A stretch of DNA of 64,000 nt from Agarophyton chilense. Lineage: Eukaryota; Rhodophyta; Florideophyceae; Gracilariales; Gracilariaceae. Under the pieces are notes generated by a model. That model did not search any database, was not told where the DNA came from, and saw only the letters and a program-made list of their open reading frames with translations. Positions 12,201-22,521 of this stretch are shown piece by piece. Each line of letters starts with the position of its first letter. The first letter of the stretch is position 1. The position numbers and the translations under genes were made by a program. The DNA lies in NCBI GenBank assembly GCA_030374765.1, contig JARGXX010000100.1, forward strand, positions 1,779,539 through 1,843,538, read 5' to 3'.

Positions 12201-12411
12201 TGGTTCTAACCGATAGGTTTACCAAACTTACCCGAGCTCTACCCCTAGGAAAGACAACAGCCACGGATGTCGCCACGGCCTTCTTGTCCCACTGGGTATT
12301 TCCATAAGGCATGCCACTCTACCTCCTTACGGATAACGGCAGCTAGTTTGTTTCCAATTTTTTTTCGCACGTCTGTGCTACCTTAGATATCCAACATATA
12401 CCCACCATGAC
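9246..12411 (+). pseudogene. Gypsy-A Pol (protease, RT, RNase H, partial integrase)
   Basis: Domains in order are: aspartic protease with LDTGAGPNLV (about 9420-9450); RT with FCVDYRKLNAV (about 10435), LDANLGYWQIPL (about 10546) and the catalytic YLDD intact at 10715-10726; RNase H with VLDTDASDVQVGCALL (about 11160) and an intact later RTDNDSLYWLL; and integrase with the zinc-binding region (ARNYASCAQIRG) and AMNIFGP, where the first catalytic Asp is Asn. LLTDNGS of the second Asp block follows a stop at about 12305. Stops or frameshifts occur near 9466, 9729, 9992, 10655, 10919 and 11249. At about 12412 the integrase is cut off by the junction to the antisense-ORF region, so the third catalytic residue and chromodomain are missing. 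Confidence 0.85.
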
Positions 12412-12429
12412 CCCAGCGAGCCGAGCACG

Positions 12430-13410
12430 CTTCTTCGGCGTAGATTCACCTCAGAACCTATTGTCACCATCGGAAACTTCCCGTTCATTCAAATTGAGAC
12501 CATACTAGGCATCCAAGTCGGCAGTAATCCTCTGGGACATCGCCTGCGCATTCTGCTGCAGGATACTGAGCATGGCGATCTTCAGGTCGTGACCCTGTTG
12601 GACAACCACAGCGTAGCGAGCCGAGTGACGTGCTCAGGAGCAGGCTTCCATCAGGACTGTCATAGTGTCCATCGAGGCTTTAATACCAACGGTACGGCAG
12701 ACATGACGGAGATCCGCGGCTGCTGCAGTGACCGAAGCAGGAAAGTGGACCAACGGAGAGGAAAGAATTATTTCGACGCCCCCGGTGGACGTTTGAGCAA
12801 GTGCCTCGCCTACAGGACTTTCGGTTTCGACAGTCCCCTCGCCAGGAGGAGTATTCACTTGGGCGACGGGCGGTTCATACGAGTGTTCATCCTGAGGAGC
12901 AGCGCCTGGAGGAGCCAGAGGAGGGGAAGCGGTCGGCAACACCACAGCGGACTCGACCGGAGGATGAACGCCCTCCAAGGGTAGGACGAAGCGATCTTCA
13001 CCGAAGGATTCTCCGTCGGACATAACAGCAGGAACTATCGGTGGGGCTTCCACATCAGGCTCGAAGCACAGAGGATCGAAACCGATGGCCTTCGGATAAT
13101 AGTCGGGTACATGACGCCTCGGAATTTCCGATGGTTGATTCCTCAAAGGTTTGGCGGGATAGGCACGAGCGTCGTCCCGATCCTGCGGATGCAGCGGAAT
13201 CGGTGTGAATGAGTCGGTTTCCCAGTCATACCAAATGAACCCGGGAATCTTGCCCCTCTCCACCTGTAGGAAATGATCCAAAAAGGCCTCGGTCTCCTCG
13301 ACATCGAACTGAGTCCCACGGGCGATATTTTAGATGCCCAAGTTCCTTAGGAAACGGATCATGATGTCCGGAAGTGGGATTCAGCGACCTCGAGGACCGG
13401 GTATTTTCTT
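12430..13410 (-). pseudogene. Gypsy-A antisense ORF (aORF), opposite to gag-pol
   Basis: On the strand opposite to gag-pol, an open frame of 215 codons starts at ATG 13281 and runs to 12634. The frame can be followed upstream to about 13350 through a stop near 13330. It contains NIARGTQFDVEE, GFIWYDWETDSFTPI, PRRHVPDYYPKAI, FDPLCFEPDV, a Pro/Ala-rich linker and TADLRHVCRTVG-type residues. It is about 80% identical by eye to the Gypsy-B aORF and clearly homologous to the Gypsy-C aORF (NIVEGTDYTVKD; WDSHQGWEAFDP). The function is unknown, with no signal peptide or membrane segment. At the Gypsy-B stop, A has a Gln codon. Antisense ORFs at this position are known in some plant Tat-type gypsy elements; homology to those is not claimed. 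Confidence 0.65.
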
Positions 13411-13422
13411 ATCGTATGTAAC

Positions 13423-13858
13423 GCAATGACTGTTAGGTCTGAGTACGGGTCTCCACTGGTGGTAGCGTGGTAGAGCGGGTCCTAAGGTTCGAATCCTTGA
13501 AGGCGGCACGCCCAGAGTACTTGACGCAATGGGCTGGCGTTTACTGCGTACTCCTACAGGTTGGAGCTACGGAAACGATGGCTTGAAGACCAAAGAGCGG
13601 AACTAATATACCAAAGGGGGGTTATTTAGTATCCTAACGGTGCCTACCGTACTCTAAGGGAGAAGCGTCACTCGAGCCCAGTAAACAGTACTGGCGCTGC
13701 TATTTCCCTGGAACTGTAATGCTAATCTATTACACTAACTAAAATAAATTAATTATCTACATGAGTCCACCTGAGCTCGACCCATACATGAGTCACCTGC
13801 AAGATCCTTCGGGGCCCGGCAGCTTACCGGGCTCAACAGTTATCATCGCTCTTTCACA
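13423..13858 (-). repeat. Gypsy-B 3' LTR
   Basis: This is the reverse complement of a Gypsy-A-type LTR. On the minus strand it starts TGTGAAAGAGC at 13858, directly after the polypurine tract. On the plus strand it carries a perfect pol III type A box (13468-13478) and B box (13486-13496), pointing towards the antisense ORF. Confidence 0.85.
13468..13496 (+). promoter_or_regulatory. tRNA-like A box and B box, antisense in the Gypsy-B 3' LTR
   Basis: TGGTAGAGCGG (13468-13478) fits the A-box consensus TRGYNNARNNG. GGTTCGAATCC (13486-13496) fits the B-box consensus GGTTCGANTCC exactly, inside a T-arm-like stem (AAGG...CCTT). Only 7 nt separate them, as if a tRNA had lost its anticodon arm, which is shorter than functional tRNA spacing. 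The B box is retained in the Gypsy-A LTR (6774-6784, minus) and, with one change, in the other Gypsy-B LTR (21828-21838). Function is inferred only. Confidence 0.45.
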
Positions 13859-13871
13859 TATCTCCCTCCTT
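13859..13871 (-). other. Gypsy-B polypurine tract
   Basis: On the minus strand AAGGAGGGAGATA directly precedes the 3' LTR start, the usual site for plus-strand DNA priming. Confidence 0.7.
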
Positions 13872-13907
13872 AGAATTAGAGCGTCACGGTGAAGTCCAGA
13901 TGGCCTC

Positions 13908-14936
13908 ATGATTGACCCAGAGAACGAGAGCATTTCGTTGCTCCCGGTACCATTGGGCGCTACAGGACGTCGCGACGTCGTCGCCTGCGTGGATGCAGGG
14001 ATGTGTGAGCTGACCATTGGCGCCCAAGGGCAATTATTTTGCTTAAGGACAGAAACTCCCACGCTTAAGGCTCCCTGGTTTCTTTGGTATGACTGGGATA
14101 CTGAATCATTCACGCCGATTTTGATGCATCCTCAGCGTCAGGACGACGCTTGTGCCTTTCCCGCCAAGCCTTGGAGGAATTAACCATCGGACATTCCGAG
14201 GCGTCATGTGCCCGACTATTATCCAAAGGCCATTGTTTTCGATCCTCTGTGCTTCGAGCCTGATGTGAAAGCCACGCCGTTGGTTCCTGCTTGTATGTGC
14301 GACGGAGAATCCTTCGGTGAAGATCCCTTTGTCCTACGCGTGGAGGGCGTTCATCCCCCGGTCGAGTCTGCTGTGGTGTTTCCGACCGCGTCCCCTCCTC
14401 CAGCTCCTCTGGGTGCTGCTCCTCAGGATGAGCTCTCATATGGAGCGCCCGTCGCCCAAGTGACTATTCCTCCGGGCGAGGTTACTGTCGAAACCGGAAG
14501 TCCTGTAGGCAAAGCACTTGCTCAAACATCCACCGGAGGCGTCGACAACGCTCCGTCGTCTCCGTTGGTACACTTTCCTGCTTCGGTCACTGCAGCAACT
14601 GCGGATCTCCGTCATGTCTGCCGTACCGTTGGTATTACGGCCTCGATGGACACTGCGACAGTCCTGATGGAAGCCTGCTCCTGGGCGCGTCGCTCGGCTC
14701 GCTACGCTGTGGATGTCCAACAAGGTCACGACCTGAAGATCGCCATGCTCAGTATCCTGCAGCAGAATGCGCAGGCGATGTCCCAGAGGGTTACTACCGA
14801 CTTGGATGCCCGATACGGTCTCAATTTGAGTGACCGGGAGTTTTCCGATGATGACAATAGTTTCTCAGGAGAATCCCCGCCGACGAAGCGTGCCCGGCTC
14901 GCTGGGTCCGGTTCTGGTGGTCCAGTTGGCTCCTAA
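13908..14936 (+). pseudogene. Gypsy-B antisense ORF (aORF), one in-frame stop
   Basis: On the plus strand, opposite to this element's gag-pol, a single frame runs from ATG 13908 to TAA 14936, interrupted only by TAA at 14181-14183, where the Gypsy-A copy has Gln. It includes WFLWYDWDTESFTPI, PRRHVPDYYPKAI, FDPLCFEPDV, a Pro/Ala/Thr linker, TADLRHVCRTVG, a helical region with LMEACSWARRSARYAVDV and LQQNAQAMSQRV, and an acidic then basic tail (DDDNSFSGE; PPTKRARL, which looks like a nuclear localisation signal). The protein would be about 340 aa. It lies between the polypurine tract and the end of pol. The preserved frame suggests coding selection while the element was active. Function is unknown. 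Confidence 0.7.
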
Positions 14937-15179
14937 GGCGACCCTAGTCCAGTTTTCACTTTTGCAGGTTCCAATGAGGACGACGGAGCTACCCCTGCAC
15001 CGCCCCAGTGAGTCCTGTTGGTGTTCGAAGCGCTCCCGCCAACTTTGAGGTCATACCGAGGGCTGAAAGATCTCTGTTAGTTACTCGAATAAATTAAATA
15101 AAGTAGTGCTTGTGCTTTCCCAAGGTCTTTCTTGTATCTCAAACGTGCCTGCCCGGGACGGCGTTCAATCTTGAGAACG

Positions 15180-18100
15180 TCTCAGGCCTTCCTCAGGTTT
15201 CTCCAAAGGACTGACCTTGTTCCCTGATGCGGGAACTACGACGAACCGTCGTGCTCCGGCGAACCGTCGTGTCGGGAGGCCGTTTGGGAGGCGTTTTGGA
15301 ATTATTCGGACCAATGGCTGGATCACTCGGACGAATGGTTGCCCCCTCCTGAAGGCCGCGCTCCGAGTGGCTGATTCTGCGCCAATAGCGGGTGATAAAA
15401 TTAGCCGGAATCGTTTGAGGCTCTTGCCAAGTATCTCACTCAGGTGTGTAGCCGAACAAACGGACGTGAGAGCGCATAGATCCATCTTCTCTCAGACCGG
15501 CAGAGATGATGCGCTCAATCAAATACTCTGGTTGATGTTCATACTCCGGAAGGAGAGTGTGGTCCAGAGAGGCGAATCCATCGGAGTCGGTTGGGAGCGA
15601 TGGTTCATAGTAGTTGGCACTGACCATCGTGTCCGTGGGGCTAGTCGAGTCCGCGTGAACTGCCTTCGGGGGTGTGGAGACTTCAGCGTCTACCTGAGGT
15701 CGCTGTGCTTCCGTGGGACCAGGGGGCTGGGACTTTGGTGGTCCGGAGGAACTGGGAGCTCGTGTCATGCGGTCAGTAGACAAGGTGTCCTTTAGGCCGT
15801 CAATGAGCAGCGTGATGGTGTGTTCATTGGCCTTAAGGACTTTGTATGGTCCCGTAGAGCAGTGTAAGAGCTTCCGCGTAGTTTCCTTAAGTTCTTCACT
15901 TTCCTTCGGTGGCTGGTCCCAGTAAACCAGGTCCTTCTTCCCAAAGGTCGGTGTATTCCAAACGGCTTTGTCGAAATTGAACTTGTAGAGCCGTTGGGCT
16001 TTGGTTAGTACAGTTCAGGCCGATTGGAGAATGCGGTGAATGCGTCGGCGCGAGTAGCGCTTTGACTGGGTCAAATTCATTCCTTCGGTTATGTCCTGGA
16101 ATGTGATGGATTCTCGAAGGTCCACAGCTATCGGCGGCGGTGCTCTCGTTAGCGTTAAGTCGAAAGGCGTTGTCCGAGTGGAAGCGTGCACCTGCGTGTT
16201 GTAGGCATAAAACAATGGCTGAACGTAGTCTTCCCAGTCCAATTGGTGCTCCGAACGTACAGCGCAACTCGGTCCAGAAGGGTGCAGTTGAAGCCTTCGG
16301 ATTGGCCATTGGTTTGCGGGTTGTACGCCTTGGTGGTCACTTGTTTGATACCTAAGGTAGCACAAACGTCTCAGAAGATTTTGGATACAAACTGGCTGCC
16401 GTTATCCGTAAGGAGGTAGAGTGGCATGCCATACGGATATACCCAGTGGGACAGGAAGGGTGCGGCAACATCCGTGTTCGTTGTTTTCCCTAGGGGTAGG
16501 GCTCTGGTATGTTTGGTAATCCTATCGGTTATAATCAAAACAAACTGTTTCCCATGGGACTACTTAGGCAAAGGCCAAAGTATATCCATGCGACAAATTC
16601 CATTGGACCTACGGCGGGGAAGAGCTTCAATTTGGCCTGATGGTTGGCGCGAGACCCTCGGATCTGTGCGCACGATGCATAGTTCCGTGCGGTTTGCCAT
16701 AGGTCCTGCGCCATTAGTGGCCAGTAGAAGAGCTTCCTTAGGGTTTGGTACATTCGTCGGCTTTCAGGGTGACCAGTTAAGCGGGGGAAATGGGCGAGGT
16801 ATAGGAATTGCACCCTTAGCGAAGTTGGTATGACCCGTTGGCGTGCGCCATCCAGCGGTGAGATGCGACATAGTTGTCCGAATCGGTCATGGTATAATAG
16901 GAATCCTGGCGTTTCTACCAATTGGGCTGTGCCCTTGCAGTACTCGTCTTCGATCTGCGCCTGTAGGAGTTCCTCAATAGTTATAGGGAGGAGTTCTATT
17001 TCCGCCGGGGCTATCGCATTAACCTGAGGTGGTGCCCAATTGGGCGGCACTGTCTCCCAGTCCAATAGGTATACTTCGTTCTCCTTTACCTCAACGTCCT
17101 CTGATTGCACCTTACCCATAAGTTCATCTGTTTCCGTATAGTCCTGTGGTCCATCGTCTGTATAGGGGGTAGGAATTAGATCTTTCAATGGAGTGTCATG
17201 AGTTCCGTCGGTAATGATTCGCAACAAGGCATCTGCTGTCTGGTGTTTGATGACTGGCCTATAGGTTATCTCGTGATCATATTCTGCCAGTGTGAGGCGC
17301 CACCGAGCGAGGCAAATCGATGCATCGTTCATATTTAGTAGCCAGCAGAGTGAATCGTGGTCTGTCCTAATGATAAACCTGGTTCCCTCGAGGTACGGAC
17401 GGAGTGTCAATGCGGACAATACGATGGATGGACATTCCTTTTCGGTCGTACTGTAGTTTCGCTCCACGCTGGTGAGCGTTCTGCTCCAGTACCCAATATG
17501 TCGATAGTCCTTGGGTGACTCCTGTTCCTGTAGCAGTGCACAATTCACTTGGACATCAGAGGTATATGTATCCAGGACGAAAGGCCTATTGGGATTTGGT
17601 AAATCCAATATGGGTTGGTTCAGCATTTTGTCCTTTAGGGTTTGAAATGCTTCATACTCGTCGTCTGTGAGGGCTTCGAAGTTCGGAGGTGTTCCCTTCT
17701 TTAGCATCGCGTTGAGAGGGACCAACATCTTGGCGAAACCTTGGACGAACCGTCGGTAAACGTTGCACAAGCCCACGAAGGATCGTGGTTCCGTGTTGGT
17801 CCTAGGAGGCTTAGCCTGGCGAGTCGCATTTGTGTTCCGTGTGGCCACCTTTAGCTTTCCTGAGAGGATGACGTGACCGAGATAGTCCACTGAGGCCTGG
17901 AAGAAGGCGCATTTAAGGAGTTTTAGTGTTACTTCAGCATCCTGTAGCATTATTAGCACCATCTTCACGTGGCGAAGGTATTCCTTTACGGTCCGTGAGA
18001 CGATTATTACGTCATCCAAATAGACCAGGGCGAATTTCCATTTGACTCTGGACAGTATAATGTCCATTACCCGTTGGTTTCAACTAAAGGGCATACGAGT

Positions 18101-19375
18101 AAATCTGAATAGACATTCATGGGTGGTGAAGGTTGTCAGCCCTCTTGCATCTTCAGCCAAAGGGATTTGCGACTCTCCGGAGTTATCGTCCAGTGCGGTA
18201 AATAAGACAGCTTCGCCAAAAGAATCCAGACAGTCATCCATGCGGGGTATTGGGTATGAGTCCCTCGTGGTTACTGCGTTCAGCTTCCTGTAGTCGACAA
18301 AGAGCCTGGAGGAGCCATCATTCTTCGCCACGAGGACAAGGAGACATTCCCATTCGGGTTGATTAGGAGGTTCCGGCTCTATGACGTGAGCTTTACGCAT
18401 TTTTTCCATCTGGTCGGTAACAATTTCCCGACCCTTCAGGCCTGTACGGTCAAAGCGGTGTATAGTGGCTCTGATTTTTCCCATTCCACCTGAACACATG
18501 GCCGGGTATTCCCTGAGGAGATCAAGTACCTGGGGCCTATAGGATTCGAATTCTTCGCCGATAGCGACTGTCCCCTCCCAAGAGTCGACGTCCTCGTAGG
18601 CAGTTGGCGTTGCAAAGTTATCCATTTGGCCCTCCATAATAGCCACAGGTGCAAATAGAGTGTTGCCAAGCACTGTACTTTTAGGTATCCGTACGGGTTT
18701 ATCTCTGAAGTTGCTGCTTGTGACCAATACGGGCCTGTTGGGGCGGATGTCCATTACTCTATTGGCCATTAAGGTAAGGTGCTTCAGAACCGTTTTCGGG
18801 TGATTCTGAATCGCCACGAGACCTGAGGACTGGGAACGGACCCATACGGTGATTTGGGTCATCGGGGGTATTGATATGGCCTTCGACAAGCGAACCTTAT
18901 TGGACATCGTGGTTTCGGAGATAACCGCTCGTTTGCGGTTAGGGTCTGGCCCTGCGGCGAAACCAGATATGGAGATGGAAGGTGCGCGATAGAACGCGAC
19001 TTTCCTAAGGCCTTGATAAATAACCTTAAAGTATCGATCGATGAAGGAGGTCCCTAGGATTGCGTCAGCTCCGAAGTTGGGACATACAAGGAACCGCGTG
19101 CGGACTTTGAATCGTCCTAAGTGTATGTAAAGTGGTACTGTTCCTTTAATGTCAAGTGGTCTACGTGATGCATCGGTAGTCCTGGGGGTCTTTTTGCCTG
19201 AACGGAATCTTCCCAACCAAAGGAGAGTAGCTTAGAATGGACCAAATTTGGACCAGCGCCTGTGTGCAATATGGCTGTGGCAACTAGGGTGCTGTTGGAA
19301 CGCAGTCCCATAGTTACCCGAACTTTATAATTCTCCTTCCTGAGGATACCGACGGGGTCACTACTGTCTTCCAAT
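15180..19375 (-). pseudogene. Gypsy-B Pol with C-terminal chromodomain
   Basis: On the minus strand: protease (about 19290-19240), where the active-site motif reads LHTGAGPNLV, so the catalytic Asp is His; RT from about 18340, with LFVDYRKLNAV, an intact YLDD (just upstream of 18000) and a long open stretch of 510 codons (18067-16535) covering the end of RT, RNase H (FVLDTYTSDVQV, with a D-to-Y change in TDAS) and the integrase zinc region. The first integrase Asp block reads VAWIYFG and is lost. Integrase continues in other frames (16419-16015) with LLTDNGSQFVS and NPQTNGQSEGFN, then GPYKVLKANEHTITL and the chromodomain at 15546-15372. Frameshifts occur near 18078, 16540, 16150 and 16010, with a stop in the chromodomain. 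Confidence 0.85.
15372..15546 (-). other. chromodomain at the end of Gypsy-B Pol
   Basis: The minus-strand frame reads PEYLIERIISAG, HVRLFGYTPE, a stop, DTWQEP and ANFITRYWRR. This follows the chromodomain pattern (E-(Y/F)-x-V/I-E-x-I; V-x-W-x-G-(Y); x-x-(D/N)-T-W-E-P; final aromatic helix). It sits after the integrase C-terminus, the place of chromodomains in chromoviruses, where they steer integration to methylated-histone chromatin. The second cage aromatic is Leu-Phe rather than Trp. Confidence 0.7.
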
Positions 19376-19689
19376 TATGGCCTATTCTTAGTGGTCCAAT
19401 GGATGTGGTGTGTATTAGAAGATGAGGAGCTCCTTTGCTCCTGACCGTCCAATTGGTTGAGGCATGGACTTAAAGAGGGAGAATTTGCCTTGCGTCGACC
19501 TTAGAAGCGTTTTCCTATGGGGTTTCCGTTGCTTCTTGAGGATGGGGTTCCTCTTCGGGGTCGTCTGTGGGGTCTACAATGGCATGGACCTGTGGGTCTT
19601 TCTTTGGGGTATCCGGAGGGGTGGCATAACGGGAGCTTCCAGGTGCTCCTATGGCTCGTTGCTGTGCCATGTTAAACACTCCTTCGGAT

Positions 19690-21633
19690 CTTCACACCTT
19701 GTAATTCTCTTCCCTTAAGGCTACGAGATGTTTGCGTGCGTTTTCAGGCAGATACGTCGTGCAGTCACAGGGTTGGACCATGGAAAGGCAGAGAAAGCAG
19801 GCCCTTGGTGAGCGAAAAACGTCCTTTCTGGCTGGAAAGGGTGAATACTTGGGTGTGGGTGGGCCAGTGGTCGCTATAGTTCCCTGGGAGGTATATGATG
19901 GGGAACCAGTCGGAGGGAGGGGCACTGAAACTAACCGCGAGGATATCTTTCGAGTCGGCATAATTGAGTGATGAATCCATGTCCGATTCCGTGGAGTTAA
20001 CCAAATGGGCTTGGTTTACGCAATGGAGTTGCGTGTCCTCTGGATATATCAGCGTTGCGCTTGGAGGTCCTGTAGATTTTGCCATACCCTTCGGTGTACG
20101 TATCGAGCCTTCGGAAGGAGTATTGTGAGGTTTCGGTGTGGTAATTGCGGACATGTGTCCGAATGGCAGGGAGTACTCCCGTGATGATGTGACGTTTATG
20201 CCGTCCTTCGGAGAACACGTTTCCACATCGGTAAGCCCTCTTTCATAGTTCGTCTGCGAAAGCCGATTCGTTCATGTTGGAGCTCTGCCTAAAAGATATT
20301 ACTGCCTGGTGGGCACCCATTATAGCGTCATCCGTGGCGTAAGATTCAAGAAGGTAATGAATATCCTGAGGGAATGACCTGAGGAACTCACGGTCTTGAG
20401 CATCCACAAGGTCAATTGTGCCAGATATATTCGAAACCACTCGGTCCCGCGCCTGTCCTGTGAGGAAGAATTGGAAAAGGTACAGAGCGGTGCCCTCCTG
20501 GACACCGTTCTGATCACAGGCTGTGTGGAACAAACTGAGAAACCTTAGGACAGCAATGGGATCGGAACCCGAGAACTTGTCCGTCATGGTTTGTGGCATC
20601 CGTTTGGCCCATTTGGCGACTCTGCGAGCAACTGAACCTGAATATTTTGTGGACCTGTCGGCCAGCCGGTAATTGCGGTAGTCTAAAACCCTAAGAAAAA
20701 GTTCGTTAGTTGTTGTCAGTGGTCTGAGACCTCGAACGGCAGCCTCATACACTTCCGAGTCGGTCGCTTCGGTCGAGGCCGATTCGGAATCACTCGTGTG
20801 CGAATGGTCTCTTCTTTTACTCCTTCTGTTCTTCTTTCTCTCGCGGTTACTTCTTTTCTTTCAGGCGGAATAGGGACCAAAAGGATCGATCTCTCTATCA
20901 GGTCCGATGGTTCCCTGAAATCGCTGTACCTCATAGTATCCTTTGGGTAGGGCAATCTGTCTCTCATCTAGACGCGGAGTCTCTTTTCTGCTTCTAGATT
21001 GACCTTCCATTGGATTCTCTTGATGGTGTTCCCGGCGAGGGGCGGATAATACCGCCACTCCTGGGGGTGCGGTATGGGGTTGCCATATGGAAGCCGGATG
21101 GTTGACTTGTGGAGTGATCCTGGCGACCGCCTTGCCTGACTGGCTGGTGATTGCTCCTCGAACGGCCTGAATGATGGAGTCTAAGAATAGCTCAGACTCC
21201 ATGACCTCGGGGACGATTTGCGTGATGAGATAATCCGTATGGTCTGCGATCGCCGTAACGAGCCGCATGTCTGCAATGGAATCCACATGGGCTGAGCAGA
21301 GCTCACGGAGACGAGGCCAGAGAACGTCTGCAAGCCCGGCCGGAATGTTCTCTTTATTCATTCGGTCTTACGGGGTTCTCCTTGGGGTTTTCCTGACGTG
21401 AAGGTGGCCCTGGTGGGTCGTTCTCGTGAACGCGCTGCTACCATGGGTTCTCGGCGAATCATTTCAAGGTCGTCCAGGGGAGTCAGTACTCCTTGCGGCT
21501 GTCTCCTCGTGCTTCTGCGGTCGCTAACAGTATCAACCTTTGGTTCAGGCGACATCGTCGGCGTTGCAATTGCATTCTGTCCAGCCGTAGGAGTCCTATG
21601 GTATGGTCGGTTGGGTGTGTTTTCTGCATCCAT
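19690..21633 (-). pseudogene. Gypsy-B Gag, frameshifted
   Basis: It starts at ATG 21633 (MDAENTPNRPYHRTPTAGQ), matching Gypsy-A Gag. The N-terminal Pro/Arg-rich part spans 21633-20861, then basic residues. The capsid-like part is at 20752-20243 (ELFLRVLDYRNYRLADRS; MTDKFSGSDPIAVLRFLSLF; FFLTGQARDRVV). The C-terminal part is at 20226-19692 with a Cys-rich segment (ACFLCLSMVQPCDC) that lacks the His of a CCHC knuckle. Frame changes occur near 21360, 20800 and 20240. The capsid segment is better preserved than in Gypsy-A. Confidence 0.75.
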
Positions 21634-21737
21634 AATGGCGGTTGCTTCTGTACTTCTGGTCCATTGGGGAATTAAACGAAAGGTTAGAATCTGGATAGTT
21701 CTTCTTTCCAGTGGTCCGTTTAATTATTCCAATGGGA

Positions 21738-21755
21738 TTCTAAGTCGGGAGACGA
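21738..21755 (-). other. Gypsy-B primer binding site
   Basis: On the minus strand it reads TCGTCTCCCGACTTAGAA, a single change (TGG to TCG) from the site shared by Gypsy-A and Gypsy-C. Confidence 0.6.
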
Positions 21756-21764
21756 AAAATAAAC

Positions 21765-22182
21765 GCAATGACTGGTGAATCAGCGTACTGGTCTCAACCT
21801 GGGATAGCGTGATATAGCGGGTCCTAAGGTTCGTATCCTTGACGGCGCCACCCTCAGAGTACTTAATGCAATGGGCTGGCGTTTACTGCGTAGTCCTACA
21901 GGTCAGAGCTACGCAAACGATGGCTTGAAGACCAATTCGTGGAACTAATGTACCAAAGGGTGCCTACCTTACTCTAAGGGAGAAGCGTCACTCGAGCCAA
22001 GTAAATAGCAATGGCGAAGCACTGGAATGTCCCTGGCACTGTAATGCTACTTTATTACACTAATTAAAAAATAATAATTATCTAAATGAGTCCAGGTGAG
22101 GTCGGCCCGTCGACGTAGCGTTTGTAAGATACCTCAGGCCCCGGCGGCTTACAGACTAAACCTTTATCGTTGCTTCTTCACA
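21765..22182 (-). repeat. Gypsy-B 5' LTR
   Basis: On the minus strand it starts TGTGAAGAAGC at 22182. It is similar along its length to the 3' LTR and to the Gypsy-A LTR, but about 20 bp near the centre are missing (TAGTATCCTAACGG block). The B box is retained with one change (21828-21838). Confidence 0.85.
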
Positions 22183-22187
22183 GTAAC

Positions 22188-22521
22188 CCTAACTGGAACG
22201 AAATATGAAATTGCTCAAAACCGTCAAAAATCGAACAGTGCAGTACAGATTTGTCAGAATTAAAGTTGCAGAATACCGAGAATCTTACAGTAGAGTGAAA
22301 AAACCGTGGACGATTGATCAAAATCGTTGGAATTCGAAACCAGAACCGAACAATGTCGTGCAAAAGCCGTTTGAAAATTATCAAAATCGTTCAAAATCAG
22401 AACTTTTTGATATTATCCAATATCAATACCTGTTCTTCGGATAACAAGAAAGAAAACCCGAAATTCGCCCCTTGCAAGGATTGCCCAAAGTATAGAACAC
22501 TCTCAAAACAAAAAAAAGGAT
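22188..22521. other. A-rich flank upstream of Copia-0, no gene seen
   Basis: It is A-rich with repeated AAAATCGTT words. This is where the 5' LTR and leader of Copia-0 should be, but no match to the candidate 3' LTR at 43051-43358 was seen. The 5' end of Copia-0 may have been lost before Gypsy-B inserted next to it. Confidence 0.4.

Larger units (their letters stand above)
6408..13417 (+). mobile_element. Gypsy-A: chromovirus-type Ty3/gypsy element, 3' end lost
   Basis: The order is 5' LTR (6408 to about 6847/6853), primer binding site (6857), Gag, protease, RT, RNase H, the start of integrase, then a junction near 12412 where the sequence jumps to the antisense-ORF region. Compared with Gypsy-B, the stretch holding the integrase C-terminus and chromodomain is deleted. 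No polypurine tract or 3' LTR follows; the sequence ends at about 13417 against the Gypsy-B insertion, so the end was lost before B landed. Many stops and frameshifts mark it as dead. Confidence 0.85.
13423..22182 (-). mobile_element. Gypsy-B: full-length chromovirus, minus strand
   Basis: Its two LTRs (5' at 21765-22182, 3' at 13423-13858) lie in the same minus orientation. Between them are a PBS (21738-21755), Gag, Pol, a chromodomain, an antisense ORF and a polypurine tract (13859-13871). The direct repeat GTAAC flanks it at 13418-13422 and 22183-22187, a 5-bp target duplication if the LTR ends at ...CATTGC. It is inserted at the truncated 3' end of Gypsy-A. LTRs differ at many positions and Pol is broken, so it is not recent. 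Confidence 0.85.

Noticed and set aside
13468-13510. tRNA gene
   Set aside because: Only D-arm-like and T-arm-like parts are present, 7 nt apart. The anticodon arm is missing and no acceptor pairing is convincing.
16535-18067. Intact 510-codon reverse transcriptase gene
   Set aside because: It begins in the middle of RT, lacking the first catalytic Asp block, and ends in a damaged integrase. It is a fragment of Gypsy-B Pol.
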